Under the pieces are notes generated by a model. The model was not told the DNA's origin. It worked only from the letters and a program-made list of their open reading frames with translations, and did no database searches. The position numbers were made by a program, and so were the translations under genes. Shown here piece after piece: positions 31,429-44,429 of a stretch of DNA of 64,000 nucleotides. The stretch covers positions 1,276,001 to 1,340,000 of the forward strand of contig NZ_CP127389.1 of assembly GCF_030271835.1 (NCBI RefSeq). Direction: 5' to 3'. Positions within the stretch are counted from its first letter, which is position 1; each line of letters opens with the position of its first letter. This DNA comes from Proteus appendicitidis. GTDB taxonomy: Bacteria; Pseudomonadota; Gammaproteobacteria; Enterobacterales; Enterobacteriaceae.

Positions 31429-31660
31429 TAAAATAAAACCTATTTAGTAAATTATTGAGTGCTGAAACGAGTAAATTTATTAATAATCTCTGTCTTGTAC
31501 ATTTTTTAGCGTTATTGATAGGGTAATAAGAAATTAGTGGAATTTATTCTGATTTTTTTCTTTTTATTAGAATTAAATATTGGGTTGTTTTCGGATTAGA
31601 TTATCTAATATTAGTTTTAAGGATGTAAATCTATACATACAGCAGGAATAGATATCATGC

Positions 31661-31703
31661 TAACAATTACCCTTAGCTGAATTTATAACTAGGGTAATTG
31701 TTA
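31661..31703 (-). repeat. Long stem-loop after yeaK
   Basis: TAACAATTACCCT and AGGGTAATTGTTA form a perfect 13-bp stem with a 17-base loop, 18 bases after the yeaK stop. There is no T run on either side, so it is not a standard intrinsic terminator. Confidence 0.5.
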
Positions 31704-31721
31704 AAGATAAGTTGACCGTTT

Positions 31722-32222
31722 TTATTTTTCGTTTTCTTCGTCACGAATAAAAGAGATTAATTCGGGGTGTGCAATACGTTTGTAATCTTGCGTATTCAGA
31801 ATAATAGAGCGCTCTAATGTACCCGCATTAAACGCTAACTCATCAAAGCGTTCAAAAAGCAAAGGGTCTGCGACAAGCTTCAATGCAGGATGAAAACTAA
31901 AAGGGGGAATTGCGCCAAAGACACACTGGGTGAGATCATCCACTTCTTTAGGGCTTGCTAAAGATGCTCTTGTCCCCCCGATTTGGTGAGCAAGTTTTGA
32001 AAGGTCAGCTTGTTTATCGGCGGGTAATATTGCCAGCACATGTTGTTTAACACCATTACCTTTTATATGGCAAACAAGTCCTTTTGCGCCTTGTCCTAAT
32101 TGTGTTCCTCTAATTTTTGCAACTTCTTCAGAACGACCTGCGGTAGGGTGTTCCATTACACGGTAAGTAGCGTGGTTTTTATCTAATAAAGCAGTGAGTT
32201 GCTCAAAAATAGTCAAAGACAT
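31722..32222 (-). CDS. yeaK: YbaK/EbsC-family aminoacyl-tRNA deacylase YeaK
   Basis: A 166-residue trans-editing protein. YeaK removes wrongly attached amino acids from tRNA. The conserved segments match my memory of E. coli YeaK: EIRGTxLGQGAKxLVC-type sequence at residues 37-51, QHVLAILPADKQADLSKLA, and VFGAIPPFSFHPALKLVADPLLFERFDELAFNAG. The ATG at 32222 has AGGAG 6 bases upstream; the TTG just before it is disfavoured. It is monocistronic and divergent from the alcohol dehydrogenase. Confidence 0.9.
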   Translation of the reverse strand: MSLTIFEQLTALLDKNHATYRVMEHPTAGRSEEVAKIRGTQLGQGAKGLVCHIKGNGVKQHVLAILPADKQADLSKLAHQIGGTRASLASPKEVDDLTQCVFGAIPPFSFHPALKLVADPLLFERFDELAFNAGTLERSIILNTQDYKRIAHPELISFIRDEENEK

Positions 32223-32535
32223 CAATGACTCCTGAATTAATAAGTTATTTATTTGAAGTCATTATACGACTTTAAAAAAAATATTCTGCTGTGATGTTTA
32301 CAGTTGGTTTTGATTATTTTGATAAGCTTTTCAAATTATTTTATTACAAACAATAACATGTTAATAGTATTATCCTATTGAATTAATAGAGTAATTAAAT
32401 TACCAATATTATATTCGTGTACTAATATTATAAATAAATTGATATTTATTTATTATTTTGATGATGATCAATTTAAGAACAAAAAGAATAGAACATATTA
32501 AAACATAGATTTAATTACTAAAAAGGAAGTCAATA
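32223..32535 (+). other. Divergent spacer yeaK / alcohol dehydrogenase
   Basis: These 313 AT-rich bases contain the promoter region of both genes, including a perfect FNR box at 32458-32471. No further gene was seen. Confidence 0.6.
32458..32471 (+). promoter_or_regulatory. FNR box upstream of alcohol dehydrogenase
   Basis: TTGAT-GATG-ATCAA is a perfect FNR box. Its centre is 32464.5. A CATATT -10-like hexamer at 32494-32499 would place transcription start near 32506, putting the box at -41.5, the class II activator position. Confidence 0.65.
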
Positions 32536-33687
32536 ATGGCTGTTTCTACATTCTATATCCCTTCTGTAAATAAAATTGGTGCGGGTTGTCTTGCTGATGC
32601 CGTAAGTTCAATGAAAGACTTCGGTTTTCATAAAGCGTTGATCGTAACTGATAGCATTTTAAATCAACTGGGTGTTGTTGAGAAAGTAAGTAAATTACTG
32701 ACCGAGGCTGGTATTTCTAGCGTAGTTTATGACGGTACTGCACCAAACCCTACTGTTGAAAACGTAGAAGCGGGTTTAGCTCTGCTGAAAGAACATCAAT
32801 GTGACTGTGTGATTTCTTTAGGTGGTGGTTCACCACACGATTGCGCCAAAGGTATTGCGTTAGTGGCTTCTAATGGTGGAAAAATTGCAGATTACGAAGG
32901 CGTTGACCGTTCTGCTAAACCTCAATTACCACTGATTTCAATTAATACCACAGCAGGTACTGCATCAGAAATGACGCGTTTTTGTATCATCACAGATACT
33001 GCGCGTCATATCAAAATGGCTATCGTTGATAAAAACGTTACACCACTCTTATCTGTAAATGATTCAGAATTAATGATTGGTATGCCAAAAGGTTTAACCG
33101 CTGCAACAGGTATGGATGCATTAACTCATGCTGTTGAAGCGTATGTTTCAATTGCTGCAAATCCAATCACTGATGCGTGTGCATTAAAAGCAGTCACTAT
33201 GATCAGCGGATCTTTACGTAAAGTTGTTGATAATGGCGGTGATGCAACAGCGCGTGAAAACATGGCTTATGCACAGTTTTTAGCAGGTATGGCATTTAAT
33301 AACGCATCTTTAGGCTATGTACATGCTATGGCTCACCAATTAGGTGGTTTTTATAACTTACCTCATGGTGTGTGTAATGCGGTTTTATTACCACATGTTC
33401 AAGCTTACAACATTCAAGCTGCAGCAGGTCGTTTAAAAGATATCGCACAAGCTATGGGTGTTGATGTTTCTGCAATGAGCGATGAGCAAGGTGCGAAAGC
33501 GTGTATCGAAGAAATTCGTAAAATGGCTAAAGATGTTGGTATTCCTGCAGGTCTGAAAGAATTAGGCGTGAAAGAAGAAGATTTCAAAACATTAGCTGAA
33601 AATGCGCTGAAAGATGCTTGTGCAATCACTAACCCAGTTCAGGGTTCTGAAAGTGATGTTATCGAATTATTCCGCCAAGCAATGTAA
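32536..33687 (+). CDS. yiaY: Iron-containing alcohol dehydrogenase (YiaY/AdhB type)
   Basis: A 383-residue group III, iron-dependent alcohol dehydrogenase, the same length as E. coli YiaY. It has NAD-binding GGGSPHD at 96-102 and predicted iron ligands D194, H198, H263 (or H267) and H277, in [12 protein letters not shown] and [18 protein letters not shown]. It interconverts alcohols and aldehydes, probably ethanol and acetaldehyde, in the cytosol. A strong AAGGAAG site precedes the ATG. An FNR box at the class II position suggests induction without oxygen. A terminator follows. Confidence 0.9.
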   Translation: MAVSTFYIPSVNKIGAGCLADAVSSMKDFGFHKALIVTDSILNQLGVVEKVSKLLTEAGISSVVYDGTAPNPTVENVEAGLALLKEHQCDCVISLGGGSPHDCAKGIALVASNGGKIADYEGVDRSAKPQLPLISINTTAGTASEMTRFCIITDTARHIKMAIVDKNVTPLLSVNDSELMIGMPKGLTAATGMDALTHAVEAYVSIAANPITDACALKAVTMISGSLRKVVDNGGDATARENMAYAQFLAGMAFNNASLGYVHAMAHQLGGFYNLPHGVCNAVLLPHVQAYNIQAAAGRLKDIAQAMGVDVSAMSDEQGAKACIEEIRKMAKDVGIPAGLKELGVKEEDFKTLAENALKDACAITNPVQGSESDVIELFRQAM

Positions 33688-33740
33688 TGCTTAGAAGATA
33701 AAAAGCTAATTAAGCGATTACTTTTTATTTTTAAAAAATG

Positions 33741-33775
33741 AAGCCGATACTTTATTTTTGTATCGGCTTTTTGTT
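33741..33775. terminator. Terminator between adh and hisI
   Basis: AAGCCGATAC and GTATCGGCTT form a perfect 10-bp stem with a T run on the plus strand and an A-rich flank that could serve the convergent his operon. Confidence 0.85.
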
Positions 33776-33797
33776 ATCTCTATTAATGTGATATCAA

Positions 33798-34414
33798 TTA
33801 CTCTGCTTTTTTATGGCGTTCTTGTAGGCAACCAATAACATCACTGAGTGATAATGATTGGTCTTGCAGTAAGACCATTAAGTGATAGAGCAAGTCTGAG
33901 GCTTCATTTTTTAGCTCTTCTCTGTCATTCACAGTAGCAGCCAATGCGGTTTCTACACCTTCTTCTCCCACTTTTTGCGCTATACGTTTTGTACCACTGG
34001 CATAAAGACGAGCAGTATAAGAGCTATCTGGTGAGGCATTTTTACGTTCACGTAATATATTTTCAAGCTCGTAGAGAAATCCCCATTGGCTTTGTGCTGG
34101 AGCAAAACAACTTTCAGTACCGTTATGGCAAGTGGGACCAATAGGATTGGCTAAAATAAGTAAAGTATCGTTATCACAGTCAGGATAAATATTGACTAAT
34201 TTAAGAAAGTTGCCTGAGGTTTCACCTTTTGTCCATAAACGCTGTTTAGTGCGTGAATAGAAGGTCACATTTCCACTTTCTAAAGTGACATTTAATGCTT
34301 CTTTGTTCATATAACCTAGCATTAATACATCACCTGAAATGGCATTTTGGATAACCACAGGCATGAGATTATCGACTTTTTTCCAATCTAATTGCGCTAA
34401 TGTTTCACTATTCA

Positions 34415-34415
<1 letters not shown>
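33798..34415 (-). CDS. hisI: Bifunctional phosphoribosyl-AMP cyclohydrolase / phosphoribosyl-ATP pyrophosphatase HisIE
   Basis: This gene does histidine steps 2 and 3 in one protein of 205 residues. The N-terminal HisI domain carries [14 protein letters not shown] and the metal-binding [15 protein letters not shown]. The C-terminal HisE domain has [12 protein letters not shown] and [12 protein letters not shown]. It is the last gene of the his operon and overlaps the hisF stop by one base, so translation is coupled. Confidence 0.97.
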
Positions 34416-35913
<1,498 letters not shown>

Positions 35914-36504
35914 TTACATCTCCAAAAAATTCTTGATAAGTTGAGCGCCCGCTTTACCTGAACGTTCTGGGTGAAATTGCACTCCATAAAAATTATCTTT
36001 TTGAATTGCGCTACTAAAGCGAGAGCCGTATTCAGTTTCAGCAATCGTCGATTCATTGAGCGCTAGAGCGTAACTATGAACAAAATAGAACCAAGCATTG
36101 TCATCAAGTGAACGAAAAAGAGGATGCCCCGGTTTTGCTAATACTTGGTTCCAACCCATATGAGGTAATGGTAAACCCGCTGTATCAAGCTTATCTATGG
36201 TGCCATCAACTAAACCTAATAAAGGGATATCTTTACCTTCCTCGCTTAGTGAAGCCAATATTTGCATACCTAAACAAATACCTAAAACTGGTTGTGTTAA
36301 GGCTTTAATTAAAGGAATTAGCTCACGAGCTTTGAGCTGTTCCATTGCCGCTCTTGCTGTTCCTACTCCGGGTAAAAAGAGTTTATCCGCAGATAACACC
36401 ACGTTTTTTTCATAGGACACAATTGGATCATAACCGAGTCGCTTAACAGCGTAAGCGACAGAGGATAAATTGGCACAGCCCGTATCAAGAATAACCACTT
36501 TCAT
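35914..36504 (-). CDS. hisH: Imidazole glycerol phosphate synthase, glutaminase subunit HisH
   Basis: HisH hydrolyses glutamine and channels ammonia to HisF. The protein is 196 residues, with the class I amidotransferase nucleophile in [10 protein letters not shown] and the catalytic His/Glu in [10 protein letters not shown]. The ATG at 36504 overlaps the hisB stop as TGATG; a GTG one codon upstream would also be possible. Confidence 0.97.
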   Translation of the reverse strand: MKVVILDTGCANLSSVAYAVKRLGYDPIVSYEKNVVLSADKLFLPGVGTARAAMEQLKARELIPLIKALTQPVLGICLGMQILASLSEEGKDIPLLGLVDGTIDKLDTAGLPLPHMGWNQVLAKPGHPLFRSLDDNAWFYFVHSYALALNESTIAETEYGSRFSSAIQKDNFYGVQFHPERSGKAGAQLIKNFLEM

Positions 36505-37571
36505 CACAGAACACCTTTTGAGCTTGGTAAAGTATTGCCTTCAACACGAATGGCTTGGCGTAATGTACGACCAAAGACTTTAAATAAGCTTTCAGCTTTG
36601 TGGTGATCGTTTTTGCCTTTTGATTTCAGGTGCAATGTGCAACCCATGGTGTAAGAGAGAGAACGGAAAAAGTGTTCAATCATCTCTGTACTTAAATCAC
36701 CGACACGTTGATATTTAAATTCGGCTTTGTACTCAAGGTGTGGACGACCAGAAATATCTAATGCACAGCTTGCGAGGCACTCATCCATTGGTAATGTAAA
36801 GCCAAAGCGAGCAATACCCCGTTTATCACCTAATGCTTCGCGTAATGCTTCACCCAAAGCAAGACCGGTATCTTCTACCGTGTGGTGATCATCAATAACT
36901 AAATCACCTTTTACATTGATATTCATACGAAAGCCGCCGTGTGTGGCAATTTGATCAAGCATGTGATCAAAGAAACCAACACCAGTGCTGATTTGGCTAT
37001 TTCCTTCACGATCTAGCCAAACATCGATCGCGATTTGTGTTTCTTTTGTTTTGCGCTCAACGTGGGCATAACGATCTTTTTTAGTCAGCTGCTCTGTAAT
37101 AACAGCCCAAGGGAGCTTGTTGGCATTATAAAGTATGCCTTTGATACCCATATTTTCAGCTAGCTGAATATCAGTTTGTCTATCGCCAATAACATAACTG
37201 TTATCTTTATCGAGTGCGCCATCAACTAAATATTGGGTGACAAGCCCTGTTTCTGGTTTGCGACAAGGGCAGTTGTCTTCAGGCTTATGAGGGCAAATTA
37301 AAACATCATCAAAGGTGATCCCTTGTGATGAGAAAACTTGCATCATTAAATTATGAGGAGGATCGAAATCTGTTTGAGGAAAACTTTCTGTGCCTAATCC
37401 ATCCTGATTTGTGATCATAATCAGTTTATAACCCGCTTTTTGCAGCGCTGTCAGTGCGGGGATCACGCCATTTTCAAAGGCAAGTTTATCAAGTCTATCA
37501 ACTTGGTAATCAGTTGGTGGCTCAGTGATTAAAGTACCATCACGATCGATAAAAAGAATTTTTTGGCTCAT
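36504..37571 (-). CDS. hisB: Bifunctional histidinol-phosphatase / IGP dehydratase HisB
   Basis: HisB catalyses the dehydration of imidazole glycerol phosphate and the dephosphorylation of histidinol phosphate. The protein is 355 residues. The N-terminal HAD phosphatase carries [10 protein letters not shown] and a zinc-binding Cys/His loop ([14 protein letters not shown]). The C-terminal dehydratase has [15 protein letters not shown] and [11 protein letters not shown]. The fused form is the enterobacterial arrangement. A 49-base gap separates it from hisC, the largest within the operon. Confidence 0.97.
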   Translation of the reverse strand: MSQKILFIDRDGTLITEPPTDYQVDRLDKLAFENGVIPALTALQKAGYKLIMITNQDGLGTESFPQTDFDPPHNLMMQVFSSQGITFDDVLICPHKPEDNCPCRKPETGLVTQYLVDGALDKDNSYVIGDRQTDIQLAENMGIKGILYNANKLPWAVITEQLTKKDRYAHVERKTKETQIAIDVWLDREGNSQISTGVGFFDHMLDQIATHGGFRMNINVKGDLVIDDHHTVEDTGLALGEALREALGDKRGIARFGFTLPMDECLASCALDISGRPHLEYKAEFKYQRVGDLSTEMIEHFFRSLSYTMGCTLHLKSKGKNDHHKAESLFKVFGRTLRQAIRVEGNTLPSSKGVL

Positions 37572-37620
37572 GGTTGAGATCCCTCAGTTGCGATTTTTTG
37601 TTGTTATCGTTTTTAATGTT

Positions 37621-40021
<2,401 letters not shown>

Positions 40022-40027
40022 TTCACC

Positions 40028-40927
40028 TTATTCCATCATTTTTTCAATTGGTAAAACAAGAATTGAACTTGCACCTAATGCTTTAAGCTTTTCCATTGTT
40101 TCCCAGAATAGGGTTTCGCTACTCACCATGTGCATTGCTACGCGATTTTGGTCACCCGCCAGAGGTAAAATAGTTGGTCTTTCAGCACCCGGAAGTAACG
40201 CAATGACATCTTCAAGACAATCACTTGGTGCGTGTAACATAATGTATTTTGATTCTCGAGCTTGAATAACACCTTGAATACGCGTTAGTAGGCGGTCGAT
40301 AAGTGCTTGTTTATCGGTTTCCATGTCACCGTCACGTTGGATCAAGCATGCTTTTGAGCGATAAATCACTTCAACTTCTTTTAAACCGTTGGCTTCTAAT
40401 GTTGCGCCAGTAGAAACTAAGTCGCAGATAGAGTCAGCAAGACCTGCACGAGGGGCGACTTCAACCGAGCCATTTAATAAACAGGATTTAAACTTGATGC
40501 CTTTTTGATCTAAATAGCGTTTGAGCAGATTGGGATAGGAGGTTGCGATGCGAGTATTATTTAAGCATTCCACACCTTGATAATTGAAATCGACAGGGGT
40601 TGCGAGAGATAAACGACAGCCACCGAAATCAAGACGACGTAGTGTCAGATAACTTGGGTTTTCACCTTGTGAGCGACGTTTTAATAACTCTTCTTCTAAA
40701 ACGTTTTCACCGATGATCCCTAAATCAACAACACCATCCATGACTAATCCCGGAATATCGTCATCTCTAACACGTAAAATATCGATTGGCATATTTTCAG
40801 CGTAAGCAATCAGGCGCTGTTGGTTTAAGTTAATTTTGATGCCACAACGCGCTAAAAGAGCACGAGAATCATCGCTTAAACGCCCTGATTTTTGCATTGC
40901 GATCCTTAATCTTGCTTTATCTAACAT
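40028..40927 (-). CDS. hisG: ATP phosphoribosyltransferase HisG
   Basis: HisG condenses ATP with PRPP, the first and feedback-regulated step of histidine synthesis. The protein is 299 residues, the long (HisG-L) enterobacterial form with a C-terminal ACT-like regulatory domain. It has [15 protein letters not shown] at the start and the PRPP motif [14 protein letters not shown]. It is the first structural gene after the leader and attenuator. Confidence 0.97.
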   Translation of the reverse strand: MLDKARLRIAMQKSGRLSDDSRALLARCGIKINLNQQRLIAYAENMPIDILRVRDDDIPGLVMDGVVDLGIIGENVLEEELLKRRSQGENPSYLTLRRLDFGGCRLSLATPVDFNYQGVECLNNTRIATSYPNLLKRYLDQKGIKFKSCLLNGSVEVAPRAGLADSICDLVSTGATLEANGLKEVEVIYRSKACLIQRDGDMETDKQALIDRLLTRIQGVIQARESKYIMLHAPSDCLEDVIALLPGAERPTILPLAGDQNRVAMHMVSSETLFWETMEKLKALGASSILVLPIEKMME

Positions 40928-40975
40928 ATTATTACCCTATCATTGTCCATGTTTTTGTTATGAAAATTAGCTATA

Positions 40976-41012
40976 AAAAAACCCCGGAAGTTGCCTTCCG
41001 GGGTTTTTATTG
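40976..41012 (-). terminator. his operon attenuator
   Basis: ACCCCGGAAG and CTTCCGGGGT form a GC-rich 10-bp stem with a 4-base loop. On the minus strand it is followed by a T run, between the leader peptide and hisG. Upstream bases (ACCGGAAG and GTCTTCCAG, 41030-41060) offer the alternative pairing expected of an attenuator. Confidence 0.92.
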
Positions 41013-41077
41013 TTTGTCTGCATTCAGACCACCGGAAGCGTTTCTTAAACGTCTTCCAGCACTCATCGCCTGAAAGA

Positions 41078-41125
41078 CTAGTCAGGGTGATGGTGATGAT
41101 GGTGGTTTAGTTGAATGCTATACAT
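41078..41125 (-). CDS. hisL: his operon leader peptide HisL
   Basis: A 15-codon peptide, MYSIQLNHHHHHHPD, with six consecutive histidine codons. Stalling on these when charged tRNA(His) is short prevents formation of the downstream attenuator. It aligns with the E. coli leader (seven histidines, ending HPD). AGGAAAA lies before the ATG on the minus strand. Confidence 0.95.
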   Translation of the reverse strand: MYSIQLNHHHHHHPD

Positions 41126-41474
41126 AATTATTTTCCTAGCTAATAACACTATTTGTTATTTAGTAATGCCCGTTACCGTTAACCAATATTGAGTCATCAA
41201 TATTGAGTAACCTGCATTTAGAATTTGTCTGCCTTTCAACCTACATGATTTACAAAGCATAAAGCAACCTATTTTTTAATAATAATTTAATTATTTTGTA
41301 ACCTTATGTTTTTAATATGATTTTAATATTTCTCTTATTTACTTAATGGCACAAGTAGGCGAGTATATAGAGAGAGGCTAAATGTTCACGAAATAATAAG
41401 TAGTATTTATAAGTAATGGCGAAATTAAAATTTTATAGCATACTTTGACTAAGCCATTTAAGTAGGGGAGCAAA
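41126..41474. other. Divergent spacer hisL / yeeZ
   Basis: These 349 AT-rich bases hold the his and yeeZ promoters. The notable element is a perfect palindrome with arms AATATTGA and TCAATATT (41185-41204), which also creates a direct repeat of CAATATTGAGT. No gene was seen. Confidence 0.55.
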
Positions 41475-42296
41475 ATGAAACGAATAACCATCGTAGGATT
41501 AGGTTGGTTAGGTTTACCACTTGCCGTTGCGTTGCGTGATGCAGGCTATCAAGTTAAAGGGACTAAAACCACCGAAGATGGCGTAGAAGCAGCAAGAATG
41601 AGTGGCGTTGACTGCTGTTTAGTGAATTTAACACCCGCAATTGAATGTGATAGAGATGATTTTGATTACTTAATGGAAACTGACGTTCTCATTATCACGT
41701 TACCACCCAGTGCTGCTGGTGGCGGTTATGATTATGTTGAAGCCATTCAGACGTTGGTGGATAGCGCAATGTCTCGTCATGTTACGAGAGTCATTTACAT
41801 TAGCTCTACTTCTGTATATGGCAATCAAACAGGTAATATCACGGAAGAAATGGATATTCGACCAGAAACACAATCAGCAAAAATGTTAGCAGAAGTTGAG
41901 AACTGGCTACATCGTTTACCGTTGACGACAGTTGATATTCTTCGATTAGCCGGATTAGTTGGGCCGGGTCGTCATGCTGGACGTTTTTTATCAGGTAAAA
42001 AACAGGTAAAAGGCGCTCATCAATGCGTTAACTTAGTCCACTTGGATGATGTCATTTTTGCTATTGAGCAACTTCTTGCGCAGAATGAAGGTGGCCATTT
42101 ATATAATTTATGTGCCCCAATTCACCCTAAAAAGAAAGACTTTTACTCAAGAGTGTCGAGCCAACTTGATCTTATTCCGCCAGAATTTGCTGAAGAAGAG
42201 AAACCTTTAATACGAGAAATTGATGGTCAGGAGATCTGTCGAGATCTTGGATTTCATTACCATTATCCAGATCCCGACAAAATGCCAATGAATTAA
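41475..42296 (+). CDS. yeeZ: NAD(P)-binding Rossmann protein YeeZ
   Basis: A 273-residue protein of the extended SDR type (E. coli YeeZ 274). The Rossmann motif GLGWLGLPLAVALRDAGYQV is at the N-terminus, and YISSTSVYGN resembles the SDR active-site region. The substrate is unknown. AGGGGAG precedes the ATG. The gene lies beside the his operon as in E. coli. Its stop is separated by one base from the stop of the convergent glutathione transferase. Confidence 0.9.
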   Translation: MKRITIVGLGWLGLPLAVALRDAGYQVKGTKTTEDGVEAARMSGVDCCLVNLTPAIECDRDDFDYLMETDVLIITLPPSAAGGGYDYVEAIQTLVDSAMSRHVTRVIYISSTSVYGNQTGNITEEMDIRPETQSAKMLAEVENWLHRLPLTTVDILRLAGLVGPGRHAGRFLSGKKQVKGAHQCVNLVHLDDVIFAIEQLLAQNEGGHLYNLCAPIHPKKKDFYSRVSSQLDLIPPEFAEEEKPLIREIDGQEICRDLGFHYHYPDPDKMPMN

Positions 42297-42297
42297 C

Positions 42298-42918
42298 TTA
42301 ATTTACAGGCAGTAACACGATATCACGGAAAATAGCTCTTTCACTTAATTGTGCAAACCAACGTTCAATGTGAGGGAAGTTTGGTCTATCTTTGCAAACC
42401 TCAAGCCACGGGTAGACCAATGGTGCGATCGCCATATCGGCAAGAGAGAATGCATCTCCTGCGAAATAAGTTGTTTTTGCAAGTTGGTCGTCAGCAATTT
42501 TAATTAATTTATTAAGCTTCTCTTTCAATGCGTTAACAATCTCGGGATTTTGCTGCTCTTTAGGCGTACGAACAATCATGATCATCATTTGTTGGATGGG
42601 AGCAAATAAACTGCCATTTGACCAATCCATCCATTTTTCTACGTTCGCACGTTGTTTAGGATCAATGGGATAGAGAGTGTTATTTTCATATTTTGTACAT
42701 AAATAACGAATAATGGTATTAGACTCCCATAAAGCAAAGTCATCATCTTGTAAGGTTGGAATAGAAGCGTTGGGATTCATTGCTAAATAATTTGCTTCAT
42801 TGAGTCCACCAAAAGGACCACCAACGTCGATTTGTTCATAAGGAACATTTAATTCCTTTAAGCACCAAAGTACTTTTTTAACGTTAGATGAGTTTTTTCT
42901 ACCCCAGACTTTTAACAT
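42298..42918 (-). CDS. Glutathione S-transferase, GstB-like
   Basis: A 206-residue glutathione transferase. The thioredoxin-like N-terminal domain has WGRKNSSNVKKVLWCLKELNVPYE, NPNASIPTL with the cis-proline, and ALWESNTIIRYL for glutathione binding. The helical C-terminal domain has the conserved FSLADMAIAPLVY. It is most like E. coli GstB (208 residues), including AEKWMDW-type sequence. It is a cytosolic enzyme with probable detoxifying function and unknown substrate. Confidence 0.85.
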   Translation of the reverse strand: MLKVWGRKNSSNVKKVLWCLKELNVPYEQIDVGGPFGGLNEANYLAMNPNASIPTLQDDDFALWESNTIIRYLCTKYENNTLYPIDPKQRANVEKWMDWSNGSLFAPIQQMMIMIVRTPKEQQNPEIVNALKEKLNKLIKIADDQLAKTTYFAGDAFSLADMAIAPLVYPWLEVCKDRPNFPHIERWFAQLSERAIFRDIVLLPVN

Positions 42919-43075
42919 AAAGGTCTCCTAAACCACGATAAGTAATAAAATTTCCCTCTATAGGGCGCTAAATATGAATATAAGATAAATCTCTATATAT
43001 CAATGTTGGCGTCTTATTCCAGAAAGCCATATAGTAGGAAAGCTTTAACAAATTGATATAAAAGGGTGATCGGTA

Positions 43076-44278
43076 ATGAAAAAAAATATTCCATCTGTTC
43101 TGGGTAAGGTTACCGCGGGAATGGGTTTACTGCTAATTATTTCTAGTCCTTCATTTGCAGTAAATAATCCAGTGCCTCCTCAAATAGAGGCAAAATCTTA
43201 TGTATTAATGGATTACAACAGCGGAAAAATTCTGGCATCAGAAAAACTTGATGAGCGTTTAGATCCCGCCAGTCTTACAAAAATCATGAGTAGCTACGTT
43301 GTTGGGCAAGCGATTAAAGAAGGTCGTATGTCACCTGACGATACAGTTATTGTTGGGCGTAATGCGTGGGCAACGGGCAATCCGGTATTGAAAGGATCAT
43401 CATTGATGTTCTTGAAACCGGGTGATCAGGTCAAAGTGATTGATTTAAATCGCGGTATGGTTATTCAATCTGGTAATGATGCCAGTATTGCATTAGCAGA
43501 ACATGTTGCGGGTAGTCAGGAAACCTTCGTTGATTTAATGAATTCCTATGCTAAGAATCTCGGTTTAAAAAATACACATTTTAAAACCGTTCATGGGCTA
43601 GATTCTGATGGGCAATATACCACCGCACAAGATATGGCATTGCTCACCGCAGCCATGATCCGTGATGTTCCTTCAGAGTATGAAATTCATAAAGAAAAAG
43701 AATTTACATTCAACAATATTCGTCAGCCAAACCGTAACCGTTTATTGTGGAATAAAAATATGAATGTCGATGGTGTGAAAACAGGTCACACTAATGGAGC
43801 AGGGTATAACCTTGTTTCTTCGGCAACTGAAGGTGATATGCGCCTGATTGCTGTTGTTTTAGGAACACCATCAGACAAAGTGCGTTTTGCGGAAAGTGAA
43901 AAATTATTAGGCTGGGGTTTCCGCTTTTTTGAAACGGTAACTCCTGTAAAAGCAGATACACCACTGACAACTCAAAAAGTGTGGTATGGCGATAAAGGCG
44001 AAGTGGCATTAGGAGTTGCTAATGATGCCTCAATTACCATTCCTAAAGGTGAATTGAAAAATCTGAAAGCCTCTTTTACTTTAACCAATCCTGTATTAGA
44101 AGCACCGTTAACTCAAAATCAGGTTGTAGGTACAGTTAACTTTTTATTAAATGATGAAGTGATTGAACAACGTCCATTAGTTGTAAAAGAAGCGGTTGAG
44201 GAAGGCGGTTTCTTTAGTCGTATTTGGGATTTTGTGGTTAAAACAGTATCCGGTTGGTTTAATGCTATTTTTGGTTAA
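43076..44278 (+). CDS. dacC: D-alanyl-D-alanine carboxypeptidase, PBP5/PBP6 type
   Basis: A low-molecular-mass penicillin-binding protein that trims the terminal D-alanine of peptidoglycan stem peptides. The 400 residues include a signal peptide (cleavage near SFA-VNN, residue 28), active-site SLTK (S66, K69), SGN (132-134) and KTG (235-237). The C-terminal end [26 protein letters not shown] should form the amphipathic membrane anchor. Sequence and length favour DacC over DacD, although E. coli dacD is the member found near his; DacA is a close alternative. Confidence 0.85.
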   Translation: MKKNIPSVLGKVTAGMGLLLIISSPSFAVNNPVPPQIEAKSYVLMDYNSGKILASEKLDERLDPASLTKIMSSYVVGQAIKEGRMSPDDTVIVGRNAWATGNPVLKGSSLMFLKPGDQVKVIDLNRGMVIQSGNDASIALAEHVAGSQETFVDLMNSYAKNLGLKNTHFKTVHGLDSDGQYTTAQDMALLTAAMIRDVPSEYEIHKEKEFTFNNIRQPNRNRLLWNKNMNVDGVKTGHTNGAGYNLVSSATEGDMRLIAVVLGTPSDKVRFAESEKLLGWGFRFFETVTPVKADTPLTTQKVWYGDKGEVALGVANDASITIPKGELKNLKASFTLTNPVLEAPLTQNQVVGTVNFLLNDEVIEQRPLVVKEAVEEGGFFSRIWDFVVKTVSGWFNAIFG

Positions 44279-44358
44279 TTCACTAATAATGGATATATCA
44301 AAACGTTACTGAGTTTTTCACCCAAAAAGAAAGACTAGCTGTTATTTTTATATAAATA

Positions 44359-44392
44359 ATCCGTAATTGTTTAACGATTACGGATTTTTTTA
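44359..44392 (+). terminator. dacC intrinsic terminator
   Basis: ATCCGTAAT and ATTACGGAT form a 9-bp stem with a T run, 80 bases after the dacC stop. Confidence 0.8.
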
Positions 44393-44429
44393 TATTCAAT
44401 AAAATAGAGGGATATTTCTATTTTATCAC

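Larger units (their letters stand above)
31293..31721 (-). other. Spacer between yeaK and dctA copy 2
   Basis: These 429 AT-rich bases hold the dctA promoter and TyrR-type box at the left end and a 13-bp perfect stem (31661-31673 with 31691-31703) just after yeaK. No gene was seen. Confidence 0.6.

Noticed and set aside
41084..41104. Run of six histidine codons as a possible metal-binding peptide or cloning-tag artefact
   Set aside because: Its position before hisG, the HPD ending and the downstream attenuator show that it is the his operon leader peptide.
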